Of a DNA stretch of 64,000 nucleotides, positions 9,860 through 25,500 are shown in pieces. The translations under genes were made by a program, and so were the position numbers. The stretch comes from Mansonella perstans (Eukaryota; Nematoda; Chromadorea; Rhabditida; Onchocercidae). The stretch is from NCBI GenBank assembly GCA_037074765.1, contig JBAMDO010000147.1:1-64000 (forward strand). The letters run 5' to 3'. The notes below the pieces were generated by a model, which saw only the letters and a program-made list of their open reading frames with translations, ran no database searches and had not been told where the DNA came from. Within the stretch, counting starts at the first letter, position 1. Every line of letters starts with the position of its first letter.

Positions 9860-12800
9860 ATAATCCACTTCACTTACCTGAAGCAATTCATACTTTACAG
9901 TAATGGAATCAAAAAAACTTGACCAAAAACAGTGATAAAACATCACAGACATGTTTATGCGTGGACAACCGAAATGGTAGAACTAGGCTGCAAAACCCAG
10001 ACCTTTGATAGGAAACCCAGTCTCACCACAAAGAATGGTAGACATACCAACCTACACTTTGTTGCAAATCAAGATTCAAAGCTGCATTTAATATCCCAGC
10101 AATTAACTGCTAAGCTATATGTAACTTGCTGTCTCCCTAGATGTTGGTTGTGGTGGTCTAGGATGAATGACTATATTTTGTTGCTTGGATTGTAACTGCT
10201 AGTGATCTCGGTTACTTTACTTTGTAACTGGATTGATATGGGTTAAGCTGGATTGGACTCGGTTCAGTTAAACACGTGTACACTATGCCATACTTACCGT
10301 GTGTCATATTTAATAGCAGCTGCTCTTCACGCAAATATTTTTTTAAAATCTGCCACATTTGGCAAATTTAAGAACAAAAAAATCCTCTACTATAGGGAAG
10401 AACAAAGTATCCAATACAATAAACTAACTGCCCAATTAACTACCAATACAACACGAAGTTATGTAATAAAGATTATTCTCCAATCTATCAGGAATCCTCT
10501 CCATCAAGATAACATGCAAATGTATTACTAATAAGACATTATGTACAAAACTTATACTCTGTCATACTCTTCTATTTACTGAAAGACCATTTTATTCGAA
10601 TTGAGGAAAAAAAGCGATCAGTGCAACATACCTTTCCATTTCTCTCTTGATTAACTATTATTGGTTTATGTATATCATGTGAAAATCTTTAAAAAATCAT
10701 TTTTCATTTATATAGCATATTTCGATTAATTTAGTAAATTAAAGTTTCTGATTGCTTTAATGCTGTTTCAACTTTCTCTATAAGCATAAATATAGAATTT
10801 TTTTGCAGTGCCTCTGAATGAGCAACTTTTGAATTACCAACCTGCAAAGTTTTTTCCTTTTTTAACGAAGTTGCAGTAAAGTGATGGTTGTTGCAGTGAA
10901 ATAAAGGTATTAAATAAAATGACTATTTGATTTTTTCATTCTACGCATCTTACGTTTCTTGTAATACAGTTTCACATTGATTTATTTATTCTACTAATTT
11001 ATTTATATCTCAGAACATTTTCAGGAATTAGTTTATTCGATTGTTGGATAATTTCTTCTAGTAAAATCTGTATTGGTTGCGATAAATATACTATAGGTTG
11101 CAAAAATTTTTATATACAATATGTTTACGTGGAAACAATGGTTTAGTGTCTGATAATAAACAGCGAAGTTTAAAATGTTCACAACAGTTTACAACAGCAT
11201 CACATGTCAGTGAAATATAATCATTGCTTTGGAGCAAAGAAAGTTACAACTTAACTTTTCAAAAAGGAATTGAAAATACATAACATTCTTTTCAATATAA
11301 CTCAAATAAAAAGTTTTATAAAACGGTTTAATTAATTTTAAAATAACAGATCAACAAAGAAAACATGGAGACAAAAGTTAGTGAGCAGCACTAAGTAAGT
11401 CACGAAATTGTATCAAAATTTAAGACAAGCGAAAAACAAAATAAAAAAGAATGTAAATTATAATCAAACCAGCATTCAAGAATTAAGGCAAATAAAGAAA
11501 ACGTAGTTATTCTATTAGGAAATTAACTTTTATCTCAAATTTGTTCTTTCCATAGTTTTCTCATGCTATTTCAATGTGTATGTTCATTTCTTAATATTTA
11601 TTTTTATCTTTTTTATTTCAAAAAAGAAAATGATTCAAATTTCGCAGTAAATGCAAAAATAATTCAATTTTTTTTGCCATCAAAAAATGATTGATATTTT
11701 TCAGTAATCAAAAATAATTAAAAATTTTTAGTGACTAAAATTAATGAAATTTTTTGTGATCAACAAAGAATGGAAATTTTATTTTAAATTTTGCTTAATT
11801 TCTTTTCATCGAAATGAACTGACTGTACATTTTCTCCTCGACATTTGAGTCATCTGTAACTGTTTTTCAATTTTTTTTCAGCTTAAACTAGAATTCCCTG
11901 TCTCGACACAATAGAATAGATGTGTCTTTAAAATCTCGGTACGATAGAATTGCTTGTGTATCTGTGTACGTGCATATGCCAGAATTGCCGAGGATTTATG
12001 AATTTAATTAGTTTATGCTTTGGTTCAGCATTTCAAATTTCATTGGGCTTGCGAATATTTATTTTTTTCTTTCTAAAGAAATTTCCTGAGTTTCATTCTA
12101 AGGTAGTTCCTTAATCCAAAGTAGTTTTTCAACGCTAAATTGGAAAAACCATTAATCATTAATAAATTTCTATAGTTTTTGAACAACAAACAATTATTGT
12201 AGAATTGATACCAATAATCCAATAATCCCTAATTTCATATCTTCTTTACAAATAAATAAAGAAATTGTATTGCGGTTCTAAGCTATCCTGAAATTAACGC
12301 TGTGGTAACCAGCCAGATCTAGCGAAATTTAACGCACAATTTATAAGTTATTTCGCAAGAAAAACAACTCCCAAAAAATAATAGACTAATGGTAATTGCG
12401 TAGGTAATTGAGTTAATGAATCTGAGTAGGTAATTGCCTGCAACAGGTTCGTAATTTAACCGGAAAAGATATCACACGAGCAAATATCGCATAGTTTTAT
12501 TGTTTAGTAGCATCCTGTTGATCAATCGTTGATGCCAATGGACAGATTGATAGCCACAATAGCTGTAGCAGAAAAAACATATATCAATGAAAACATTCTT
12601 CCAATACAATTCACAGTTTCTTATCCAAATTGTTCATTTACACCCCTAAAATTTTTAAAACAATAAAATATTTTTCGTTTATTTTCTTTTGAGATCCACT
12701 GTTGAAAATGAGTTTCATAGACAAAGTGTTGAAGAATTTCGGGAATTTTGACCTAATTAAACAGAAAGATTCTCGAAATATTCCAACTTTTTATGGTATA

Positions 12801-15800
12801 GCAATAATGTAACTATACAATGGTTTTCGTTGAGGCTTATCCTCAGGAAAAATTTTTATTGCTTCAAGCAGCAAAAGCAGTTTTTCTTTACCTTTAAGTC
12901 ATCTTTTCATCACATGTCTAATCTACATCCAATATTATATAATAATTTTTGAAATTACATTTTACTATTGAAAGCAGGGAATTATGAGTGTATGTGTATG
13001 ATGCATATATGTAGCATACGTGCGTATGTTTGTGTGTTTTCAGTAATGATTAACTATTGTTATCATATTTTTTTAGTATTTTAAGATAATAATCCAACAA
13101 TATGCGTACATTAATGCGTAGAGATAAGAATTTTAATTTTGTGGTTTAATGTTATTGAAATAATTTAATACTGGTTAAATAAAAATGTATGAGTTGAATT
13201 ATGAATGAAATTTCATCGCTCTAAATATTTCTATCTTTTGGTCATTTTTATCACATGCATGTTAGAAAATGAAACAAATGCGATCACTGTTGCTATTATA
13301 AATCACGTTTCTTGCAAGTTCACTTTGTAAGAAATTCTTGTATTTGAGAATTTTCGCTTAGATTGCACGCGTGACAATTGTTCACTTAATTGTTAATTAA
13401 TTATTGGTTTGCATATTAATTAACTCGTTTTATTATATTAATTAACTTGAAAACGAATTTTTAATAATGATAATGCTTGTAACTTGCACTAAAATAAGTG
13501 AAAAGTAGCGTAAAATTGTGTTGATTTGCATATTTTTGCAATTACGTGCAGATTTCATCTCTGAAAACCGTCAACAATTCCAGGCTTGGCAAATTATGGC
13601 TAAACTTTTTGAACATTTGATTACGAAGTACCATAGAGTGTTAGCAGTATGGGAATGAACTGATTCAATTAATGAAATTTTTGGCATATTATCGCACAAT
13701 TCTGACTGTGCTATGCCTCCCGTAGTCACTGATCTCATTGCATTTCTGCGAGAAAATTCGTTAAATGTTGTTGGATTATTCAGGTGATCTGCCGAATTGA
13801 ATTCTATACGAAGAGTGTATGATCGCATTGATAGGGTTAATATATTCTCTTAATCATGTTTGAATTAGGAAGCGCACTTGTGATCAAATGAAAAGTCCTG
13901 CTGAATTGGGCATACATTTTTTTAAAGCATTTATTTGTCTGAGGATGACTTTTAGTTTCAGCTGTCTATTATTAGCTTATTATCTGTCTAATCTTTGCAG
14001 GTGAAAAATGGATTTTTTGAATAAAGAGCCGTGTAAGAACAATTTACAAGCATCATCTCTCATTGCATTGGTCTTTTTGAAAACATTTTTGCGTTCATTT
14101 GGTGAGCTGATTATTATAAATGCACTATGCCATAGACTTGCTGCTCTCTCAAATATCATGAACTTTTGATCAGTCACTGATATAATAAGAAATGCTGCCC
14201 ATTTAATTATAAGTGATATTGTGAATTTATAAGCGTTTAAGAAATTTGGATTGATTAAATGAATTGAAGTTCAATGAGTAATTAGTAAATATGAATGGAA
14301 AATTTGAAAAAAATTTTACAACAAGATTTATTGAATTGATTGAGACTTAGAAATTACGGTAAGGAATTTTTTGCATTTTTTTAAGGAAATTTGTCGAATA
14401 TCCAATATTAATATCTCTCAAATGACGACTCGGGCTGAATTGCTTATCATTATTCTGCACCAATATACTACGTACTACAGTTTTTGCAGCAACAGAAGAC
14501 ATTAATATTCTTAACCTATCTCCAATTCAGTTTATATAAAATATATTGATAGTTTGGCAATTTTTGACTTTACTTAAATCGTACACTTTCATTTTGCCTT
14601 TTTTAATTTTTGCTTATTTAAGTAACAATTCAATCAATCATTGAGAAAGAAAAAGGTTTCACTAGCTGAAGTGATTTAGCCATAACGATGCATAGGAATG
14701 ATAGCATTGCAACTGCTAGAGAATGATAATTAAGTATTATATTATGGTTATGGTGGGAGCTGGAATAGGTAACACCAACATATATATCTTGATGGTCACA
14801 GTCAAATTGATATGCCATTATTCAAATGTTGTTGTTTTTTTTTTTCATGGTAGGTCATTAAACTATATTATTTAGATTTAATTGCTCAAAGTTTCTTTTT
14901 AAAAGGAGCTAACAATATCCATGAAGATTTCAGAAGTTAATGCCAGCACTTTTGATTGCCTTTTCAATATTATAAAAAAGATAAATTTGAATCATTTGAA
15001 AAAAGTAAAACAATTTTTGAAACTATGTTATTAGGTAAGGATGCTAATATTAACCTTGATAAATTTATTTCAAAAGTTAATTTTATTTGATTTCTTTTTA
15101 AGATCATATTTATAAGATCATCAAAGATGTAATGGTGAAATCCCATCAAATTAACGCGCTATACGAGGAGTTTTCCGATTAGCTTACGGATGAAGGCTGT
15201 CGCAGACCATTCTTAGTTGTTGGAAAAGGAAGAAAATTATATGTCATAGATTAATAGTTAAATATTGAAAATCGGTGCCAGTTTTCCTTTACTTTCAACA
15301 TATTCTTGAATGGAAAGGAAATAAATCAAAGGAATGTTTGAAATACCCGCTTAATCAAAATTTCGCAGTATAATTTATTAATTTTGATTTTATTTATAGA
15401 CGTATTTAAAAAGACTCAATCAATGGTCTTTTAGGTACTGAATTATGAGATTTACTAAGTACTGAAAAAGCATCACTGAACTCAAGTCATTCATGATTAT
15501 TTGCCCTGTTACCACTATTTGTCTGTTACTACTACTATTGTTACTATTATCACAATTATATTATTTTCGATGACAGAAATATTTGACTGCGCAGTGTGAT
15601 AATGAATAATCTTTGCGATGTGGACTGTCAAACAGAACTTTATAAAAAAGAATTCAAAATTATAATCATCCAATCGTTCGTTTATGCAATGATAACTTTA
15701 AATACAGCACAAAGTAATGGATAATCAAAACAGTTAACAATAAGAAGAGCGCATTTTAGTGATAATGGTATATTATTATTATTGTTTTGATTGCTATGTC

Positions 15801-16569
15801 CATTATTTTATTTCTATTGCTACAGATAAACCAAAAGAGAAAATTTTTAATAGAGCAAAATGTAGCGCATTTTCTATTAAACGGCAATGATAATGCATAT
15901 CGTTATTATTAATATTATTAAACGAAATACAGCAATACTGTCGAGAACTCAAACAGAAACCACTTAGAGCTAAATGAAGTATGTTGAATTGCTAAAAACA
16001 ACTTGTTAACTATTTAAAATTTATATTCAATGTTCATTTTTAATTAATTGAATTTTCACATAAAAATATCACTTCAAATAATGAAGTACGAATTAATTAT
16101 TAAATGCTTATATCCAAGTATTGAGTATTTAGATAAAAGTGAACAGAACATTCATATATAATTTATTGCATATTTCTTATTGAGTAAGATTCACAAAGAC
16201 GTACAATGTTAATATTGACATTATGCACTTAAAATTTTATGTTGAGAAGCAAATACCAATCGCTTTAGTTGCTTGTTTGAAGAATCAGCGTTCCAGAATT
16301 AATACCCTGATTTCCGGAAAGTAAGCTATACAACAACTTCCAGCACAAAGAAAAATTGAAATAAAGAACAGGAACTTTTGACGATGCTTTTTCACATGCA
16401 ATACTCTAATTCTGAGCTAGTCAAAAGAGACTTGGAGATTTTGAGCAATGTTGCATATTCTGCACTGCGTATTTTTCGTCAGGCTAATAACACTGACCAT
16501 ATCGAGAATTAAGTGTGTTAAGATTAATATTTAACTGCAAAGCACTGTCCAATTTATATCCATAGTAAA
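9860..16569. other. Gene-free stretch, 6.7 kb
   Basis: I see no exon chain with conserved-looking coding sequence here. Open frames at 9932-10195, 10253-10531, 13571-13828 and 13980-14177 are isolated, lack family features and have no matching splice partners. The 9.93-10.27 kb part is less AT-rich than its surroundings and has short internal repeats such as AAACCCAG twice, so it may be an old repeat remnant. The rest is AT-rich with homopolymer runs. The right end holds 3' flanking sequence of the dex-1-like gene. Confidence 0.55.
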
Positions 16570-19500
16570 TTAATACCGAGAACCATAAATATACCGCTGA
16601 AATGTCAGGTCTCAGGTAAATAATCTTGATAGCTTTGAATTAATTTGAGTAAATCATTAAGTGAATTTGACTAAAATCAGTCAGAAATACCTGTTGTGCA
16701 CCGTATTGTGGAAATGGACTTTGCCTATTGCCAGTAGGCAAACCACTTGTTGAACTACTAGAGGCATTGCCTGCTAGATTCCAATATGAACCGTATAATG
16801 ACACACGACCATTCTATAAGTAGGAGAACGAGCTTTTAAGAACTTTTAAAAATTGATCATCCCAATCTTGTGGGTTCCCAAACGCTTAAATAAACTTTCA
16901 AAAACTTAAGTCGAATGATTGTAAGACCTGATTGTATGAATTCAACTCAGAGCTAAGTCGTGCTGCTTTTTCAAGATGCTCTTCATAGGAACCATCGAAA
17001 TGCTTCGAATCCTTTCGCATCGCAAACGTTGTTGTGATAGGATGAATCTGCTGATGGTTCGGGAAATATATGTCCCTGAAGTGACGTTCCGCTCGCCTAC
17101 AATATAACGACGAACGACGCTTTAAATTCAATCTCATCCTAAATCCGCCTACCGTTACTTCTTTCTCGCGATAGTAATAAAAAGACTTACTTTCTCCTGC
17201 AACAGCAAAACAATGCTATAATTGCAAGTAATAATAACCATACTGCAATGATTGCTGTTGGAATGATAACGGCCAGATCTGAAATTATCATTTTTACGAG
17301 CAAAAATATAAATTGATAAGGCTACAATCAATCGACAATCAACTCCGAATTATTTGTGATCAGCGAAAAGAAAAAAAAACTAACTGCTGCTCGATGCTTC
17401 AATCTTTACTTCATTTCGAATATCGTAAGGGCCATGCGGTGTTGTAAGAACTGCACCATGAGTTGCTATTAATTTTGGTTTCGTTGGCATAGGTCTTTTC
17501 TAGAAGCATTTTCATAGTGAAGTGAACAAGAATGCATGACTGAAGTTCCATAAAATGTTTTTAAGGAATGATGAACTATTTCAGAGAAGTGCTGCGATAC
17601 ATACTTTTGATAGTGTGGTGAAAATGAAGAGTGGTTTACTGCTGGTGCTGAACACCATATAATCTCTTTCATCTTCCGGAGTCAAGCGTTGCACGGGTGA
17701 ATCCGTTGATATTGACTTCTGCAGAAGTGAAGATACTAGAATTCTAGCTCTTCAATGTAATTCAAATAGACAAATGAGTTCTTATAATTTATAATTTTCT
17801 AGGAGCTGGATAACAAACTTCAGAAGGTCCACTTTGCATGTCTGATTCAAGCCTGTTATCAACTGATTCGTCATCAGGTTTAAAGAGATTGATTATTTGT
17901 TCATTGTTGTCAAAATCGATTTCGCTCGGTTTAACTTTCTGTACAGGTTTAACGTTTTCGATAGATAGTGTTGACAATGCAGCAGGTAGTTCAGAAGTTT
18001 CTGGGAACGCTTCAGCACGGTTACTGTCAGCAACAGGAGCAGTTGTCACTACTGATGGTGTTGCAAGAGTTTCTGGTTGCTTACTTTGTGTTACATTCTC
18101 CTGAATTAAAAATTTAAATTAGCAATTTCATTTGTATTTCTTACTCAATCTTTCAACATTTTCTTTGAAAAAAATAAGTTTTCAAGAATTTTGGAAAATT
18201 TGATTGTTTAATGCAATTTAAATAAATTTAGATAGAAAAATTCGAATAAAGAAAATTTCATGGAACAAATAAATAGATTCATTAATATAATACTGCATTA
18301 AATGAGAAATTTAAATTACAGAAATTGTCAGAAAAAAAAAGCATTACCAATCCTCTTTCTGTATTATCGGAAGTAGTAAACAGTTGCGGTATAACGGTGA
18401 TAAAAGGTGGGAAAGTGACTTCGAAGGCGTCTGGTGGTAAATCTTCGATGTCGTGATGATCCAACGAAATGAATGGTCTGAAATTTGTCTATCAAAAGGA
18501 TCAGATGCGTTATAGCAAGCAATCGAAATATAATTTTTACTAACATATGTGGTGTTTTTGTCCATTCTTCTTCAGCCTTACTATGCTCGCTAGATTTCAT
18601 TTCTACTGCCGATTGGATATGCGACGAAGGTGGTGGCTCGATAAGTACCGGATGAATCATTTGAGGTCCAGGAATTTCCACAAGTTCATTGCTCGATTTA
18701 TCCAACTCCGAAACCGATGAACGGTGCACTTGCTCCGATACGTCTGTTTCTTCCACTATAATTTTGTTTCCAATGGCAATTTTTTCCAAATGCCAGCAAT
18801 TTCAACTACTGCAGCATAATAAGTTAAATAAAAATGAGTTTTTCTAAGTTTTTAGGATTATTTTTAGCAAATCTAGCTAATGTCAAAGTTCAGAATTTGC
18901 ACCAAAAGTAAGATTGAAATTTAAAATCAATTACATGTCGATGACGTGACAGATACCGAACCATCCACAACCTCGTATTGTTCGCAATATGGAGGTTGAA
19001 GATTTGGTTGAAGACACATCTGTACGTCGTTGGAATCAATCCGATATAACCACTGACCTGGTTTTCCAATATTGCTACTCTTACTCAAATGTACTATTTC
19101 ATTGGTACCAGATCCAGGTAACATTAATGGATTCTTTGAGCCGTACGTCAAAATACTGGCCTGAATTTTTAAAATTTGTGTAGTCAGTTGATGATGGAAC
19201 GGCAATTTGCTCGGAAAAATGCAAGATTCTTCTCTGTTTCAATTAATCTGAATTAACTTATTGAAAGATAATCTTAAAATCTTCAGGCATAATAAATTTT
19301 AACTAATCGTTGGTGAAACAACACCTCAGCTCCATCGCTCCAAGGTAAATCCTTGTATAACATTTGCGCATATGTTTCATTGCGGTGCTGTTTATTTGTT
19401 CCGCCAATAATCAACGTTTGGAATGTACTGCCAGGACCCTACAATCTTAATTTTTACAAATTTTTTTGGACTTCATATTAAAAAGCTAATATCAGGAAAT

Positions 19501-22500
19501 TATAAATATATTCGAAAAAAGAAACCGTTCGATCAACTTCGGTAACATTGACATAAGTAACCAATACAGCAGTCGTGGCCTGGAATTTCTTGTCATTTAT
19601 GCTGTTTGCAATTGTCTTCGTAGCTCTTGAAAGCACTTTTGGGTCTGCAAACAAAGCTTGAGATATTGTTTATGAATGTTTGACTTTGCTGCCCACTTCA
19701 ATGATTCATTTTCATCATTTCCCATTAATTTCATTATTTATTTGGAAAAAAATTTGGAAAAATTTGAAAAAAAATAAATTTAGGGAACATGAGCCAAAAT
19801 AAGAAGGATGAAACAACAGAAATGAAAAAATAGAAACTAAAAAGATAATTAAGCACGTTCTGCGGCGACAATACAGTAAACTTACCATCTGTTTCTTCCA
19901 CAAATATGTGACCACCTTTCCGGATATCAATATTAGCAAAGAATGGTGCTATGCCGTGTATTCCGGAAGAAGCAAGATGATCACCTGCATTAACTTTTGA
20001 AGTATCTTCCATCGATATTATTCCTAACGTCGAAATCTATAAAAACTGCTAATCACAGTAAACTGATTGAACTACTTTTTTTTTTTAGAGACATGAAGAA
20101 CACTTATCTCAACATATTTTCGTCCAAGTTTCCTGATAACGAGTTTTACAGGAGAAGTTTCGCGTTGCCGAAACTATTCCTTTTGCGCATTGAGTGTTAA
20201 TGACAAACATTTATGATATTGTACAGTAAATGAGCATCTATCTGAGTGACAAGCGGAACAAGTTTGCTCCGCCGATTTTGTTTTGATTTCAAAGCTTTGT
20301 GGTCGAACGCATTTGTGATGTATTTACTGCATTACTGGCTAGCATACTACTCATAATATGTTCTTTATGAAATTTACATCGCTCAGATGAGATACAAGTA
20401 TAGCATGTAAGGAAATCTGACTGGTGAATGTCAGCTAAATGACTGGTGAGGCCTTCGATAACAGCGCTGCCATATCATCAAAGAAATACTTGGGCAATTA
20501 TTCAAAATAGGATGAAAACTGGATCTGTTTTCAAACCGAAGGCGAAGGTTTAAGCAAATTTGGCTAAGTTCTAAAGTACTGGATTGCTTTTGTTTTGTGA
20601 TAAGTATTGCGTGTCGTTTGGACTGAAATGATATGATGTGTGTAATAATGCGAAAGCCCAAACTCGGAGTATTTTTTTCATCAGATTCTGAAGAGTAATT
20701 TTTATTAAACAGGAAATTGTCGTACTTTTAGTGCTGCAGTTTGCTCCGGTATCAGTTACAGTAATATAAAACACTGTGCATAAACATCGTTCTGTTAATT
20801 GGGCATAGTATCATCTTGCAGTTCAATGAGTAATTGATACAAACCAAAAACCAACAACAAACCGTTAATTTATCCAATTTCTTGCCGAATATTTGAAGTG
20901 GTTGTTTAAGCTGTAGCACCACCCTGGCATTCCTATCCTTCGGTAATTCCTGATGTTCACGATATGAGTACAGTAACGAACTTAAACATTCATTAACTCC
21001 GTCACCAATAAAACCATCCGCACATGTGCAGAAGTAATGTCCCGGGGTATTGCCGCAAATTGCATTTTCATGACACAAACCTGGTTGCAAACACTCATCG
21101 ATATCTGCAAGATATGAGAACAAATTACAGGATAATATTAAAATATATATCATTGAGATAATAGGCTAATTCTTCTTCAATTTTTCTAATTAAATCAATT
21201 TACTGGTATTTGTTGGAATTGCGGTATAACTTTTATGTCAATCTGTCGATAGCACAGAAATTTACAAAATGAACATCTCCTTTTGTTCAAATTTCATCAG
21301 TAATTATTTAAAATGATAAAACTTGCTTGGTATCAAAGAATTTGTCTAGGTAAGATGATCTGCTGATTGAAAATTTTAGATTAGTTTATAAAGGAAATGG
21401 TTTTCATTTCCTTTCATCAGCTGTTATTTAATTTCAGTATTTGAAAAAAACTAGCAATTTGAAAATCGTTTAATCTTTTTTCCGTCATTAGTTGAAAGTA
21501 CTAAAGCAGCTTTTTTCATATACAATCATTAAACTGATAAAGTGTTATCTGATCAACAAGCGGTAGGATAGTAGCATTATGAGCGGGTTTTTCAGGAAAT
21601 CTTCAAATACGATAATATCAGTAGTACAGGAGATATAACTGGATATTTTTCATTGGTAAAGTGATCTCTGATGTACATTTTATTCAAATTTTGAAAAAAG
21701 AATTAATGATTTTTTCTTTTGTAAATGTTTAGGGAACAAACCATCACACATGGTATATCCGTCACCGTTAAAGCCTTTCAAGCATTGGCATCTTTGAATC
21801 GGTTCACCACATCGATCGAAATCCGTAAATGATATAGCATTATTGGCACAATGTTCTTGCATTAATGTCTCGCATTCTTCTTTTTCTTCAAATGATATTC
21901 ACATATTTGTAAACAATAATATTTTATATCCTTGCCGAATTTGAACACCCAAGTTTGATAATATATCACTAATTTCGTGCTTTTAGACTCAAGCCGTGAA
22001 TCAGTGTCTTAAACACATGATGGTTACCAGGATATTTCTTAACTGGGCAAATAAGAAAAGCTTAATTAAGCCAATGAAAAGAATGAGAAAAAGTACAATG
22101 AACACTTTTGAATACACTGTTAGAAGGTTTAGGAATCTTATTATCCATACATTTTTACTTTTTGAAGTGATATCAGACGAAATGTAGTAGTAAATGACGT
22201 AGTGTAATTTGTGATTTGGCTTATCATGAAAAACAGTTTTAATATCGATTGCCATCAGATGTTATAAAAAATCGAATGACCCTATATAAATTAGAATTGA
22301 AGTGTTTACTTTTCTGACAAGTCGGCATTCCTGTCCAACAATCGGAACATTTGCCAGCAACACATTCACCGGTGATTGCACTACACGTGCCAGTTGCACA
22401 ATGGCAACATAAAGCACAATCTGGGCCCCATTCACCAGCTGAGCATTCTGTAATTTTCAACTTCATTTTTACCACGGCATCATTTTAAATCTTCACAACG

Positions 22501-25500
22501 GGTCAATTATTGATAGCTTTGGCATTTTTGAAAGAAACGATAGTGCAAGAAAGTGACCCTCGTCGCAAGTATCTCCTTTGATACCAGATTTACACCGCTC
22601 CACACTTTTGTCGCCAAGCTTGAACATCCATTCACCAGGTATTCCCGTATTACCGTACTCTTCTAGATACATGATATTACCGGTACCAGAGGTTGGAAGT
22701 GCGAAAAATTCTTTATTGTCGCCTTTACTGAAACCTGCCTGTAAAAAAAAATTCTAATGCTGACCATTTCATTCCATCTTTTAAAAATCATGCTGTCATC
22801 TTCAGATACTTTTACATTACTAAAAGTTGCAAACGGGCCTTATCTATTTTCTTTATCTTCAAAAAAAAAGTAAAGCATTTTTGAAATCCAATATTTTTGA
22901 AGTTCGCAAAACTCTGAAATGGTCTGCAATTAACGAATTCGATATGGTCAATTTTTTTCACTTTTATAAACTTTTGCCAAGATGCTGCTTCAAATCCACT
23001 AATGGCATTCCTCTGCCTGTACTGTGCTACTTGCAGCTTGTAAACTTGCTTTTTAAAAAAATGAATGAAAAAAGCATGCAAACCTCAGCTCCCTGTGTCC
23101 AGCCGATATTTTTATAAATAAAATTAACGAATGTGCCATTATCCGTAATAAAGAGCGCTATTTGAAAAGTGTTCGTATTCTATAACACGTAATTTTAGTA
23201 AGACTATTATTTCGGTGATCTTACATTAGATTTTACATTTATTTAATCAATGATTACTATATGAACGAACATCTTCGGGTAAAGGTGCAGCGCCGATCGG
23301 TTGCATTCTGTCCCACGTAACTAGTAAGCATGTCTTCACTTTCACCATTTCATCATATTGATAACGGATCTCACTTTGTCCACGTTCCAGAACACGTCCG
23401 GCTAAAAGTTAAATTTTTTCTGTAACATCTGATTGCTGACAAGAATTTAGTTTGTTCCAAAATACACTGTTAGCATTATCATCGAAACTATTTTATGATA
23501 TTTTTAATCATCGAAACATCGTAATACTCAAGTTTTTAAATGGATTCTTACTTATTGTATAAATGAAAAGTAATTTAATGTAAGTGTATGTCATTTTATA
23601 CTTTCCGTATTTTATTTCACTATATTATGGTTTTTAATTAGTTTAAAGAACAGCTAATGTTGGATATATACGTTGACGCAGAACTAATGGACTTATTTTT
23701 AAATGAATCCATTTTTATATTATCGTTTCAGCTGAAGTTTTTCAACAGAATAAGTGACACAGAAAGAAAGTTATGAAGCACCTGTTACTTCTCGAAAATA
23801 AACACTTCCACCGTTTCGTAAATCATTTCGATTCCAAAATGGTGCTATTAATTTTAAATCACTTGGTAATACATTTTGCCGATAGATTGGTGTATTTTGG
23901 TCGATACCAATACCGCCATTACTCAATATCTAAGCATATTTACTTTTTAATTGTTTGCTATGCATTGATAAATCCGTCAAGATAAATGATACTTCATGAA
24001 AAAGCATCGAAATATAATCACTTGAAAACTATGACTCTAGTATAGATAGTCTACAATATTACATTAATAGAAAAATTAAACATATAAAACCATTTAATAG
24101 ATATCGAACCTCTTGAAATTATTATAAGGCTGATTTCAGCTTATACAACTTACATTTATGATTGATGTGTCGACGCCATAAAATCGTACAGGATAAATTA
24201 GATTTATTTTCTTTGTAGCATCTAAATTTCGTGATAACTCTTGGTCGCCAGCATCTGGACCATATTCAAACAGTCGGCTGGAAAATAGCGGGGCAGTAAT
24301 CTGAAACAAAAAAAGCAAGAAATGCATCGATTTCAACTATGCAACAGAAGCGATACATATTACTCTCCATATGTATCTCGAGATGTAATAAACTGTAAAC
24401 TGACAAGTTGAATGTCACAAATTTATTACACTGAAACTGAAAATAATCAAAAGAGAGCTGGACAATTTTTTCTCCAGCTATCCTTATCTAAGTGATACGG
24501 TGAATAATAAAAAAGGCAGTCATTTTAGATCAATTAATACCATAATAGAGAAGAATAACATTGATTGCTGCGAATATCCAAGTATTTCACATGATGCCGA
24601 ATGACCAAGACAAAACGTTTACTCTTAAAATATGGATGGTTGTGAAATAAAAATATATAGCGATATTAGCCAAATATCATTTCAAAGCATTCATGGCAAG
24701 TAGCTTCTTATGACTTTAGAGAATACCTATTCAATTGACCTTTCATCTACTTCGCTTCTTTAAGAAATTTCAATGTTTTAATTCTCTGCATGATACAAAG
24801 CACTCTTCAAGTAGTGAATTCTTACAGAACAAACAAGCTTTACATTATTGTAGATTGTAATGAAGATTCAAAACAAGCTATGCTGTAAATTACTTTATTC
24901 GGAATCATTCGCTCTTAACTTATTGAAGAACGGAAACGCTTAAAGAATCACAGGCATTAAGAGAGATTCAAATGAATTTACAATGAAAATTTGATGTGAG
25001 ACTTCAGTGATTCCAAGATTTCGCAAGTATCATTGTGAGGGAATCGCACATCCAAACCAATATAATAATTATGCTTGAGTAGTTATGCTTAAGACAGATT
25101 TGATTCGCATATATATGAAGGAGAATGCAAAAGTTTCGGACACAACAAAGTAAAACAAAGTTATTTCATTGTTGCAAATTAATACAATATAAGGATCATT
25201 GCAACGATCATGTTCACTGAGCAATCATTTTCATAATTGATGTCCCTCAATGCATTTCATCCTTTGGACAATCAACATTCCTATTTCATTTATCACTACA
25301 AATTTAAGATGAAAACAAGAACATAGAAAAACAACAGAAAAAAGGTAATGGGATGGTCGGACAAGGATGAAAGAATCTTCAGAATTTGTTAAATAGAATA
25401 TCATTCTTGTGAAATACAGTTTGAAGGAATGAAATGAATACGCGGAAATCGCAAGCAAATCTGGAGATGAGACGTGGTTTAAAACGAAATTTATAAACGT

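Noticed and set aside
9932..10531. Two plus-strand frames in a less AT-rich patch
   Set aside because: The translated residues show no family pattern and neither frame has clear splice partners. It may be a decayed repeat, but I could not show it.
13571..14177. Two minus-strand frames, both containing an NAMR segment, as possible transposon remnants
   Set aside because: The shared piece is only a few residues. I could not identify a transposase or polymerase motif, and surrounding sequence shows no terminal repeats.
18756..18840. Extending the dex-1 exon at 18755 upstream to a GCTGCAG acceptor
   Set aside because: That frame contains a TGA, and the alternative frame meets TAG. The TTATAG acceptor at 18756 restores phase with the preceding exon.
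20032..20862. Frames inside dex-1 intron 9 (for example 20431-20661) as an extra EGF or NIDO exon
   Set aside because: The flanking exons join in phase and read continuously into the second NIDO domain. The intron frames lack the cysteines and domain motifs.
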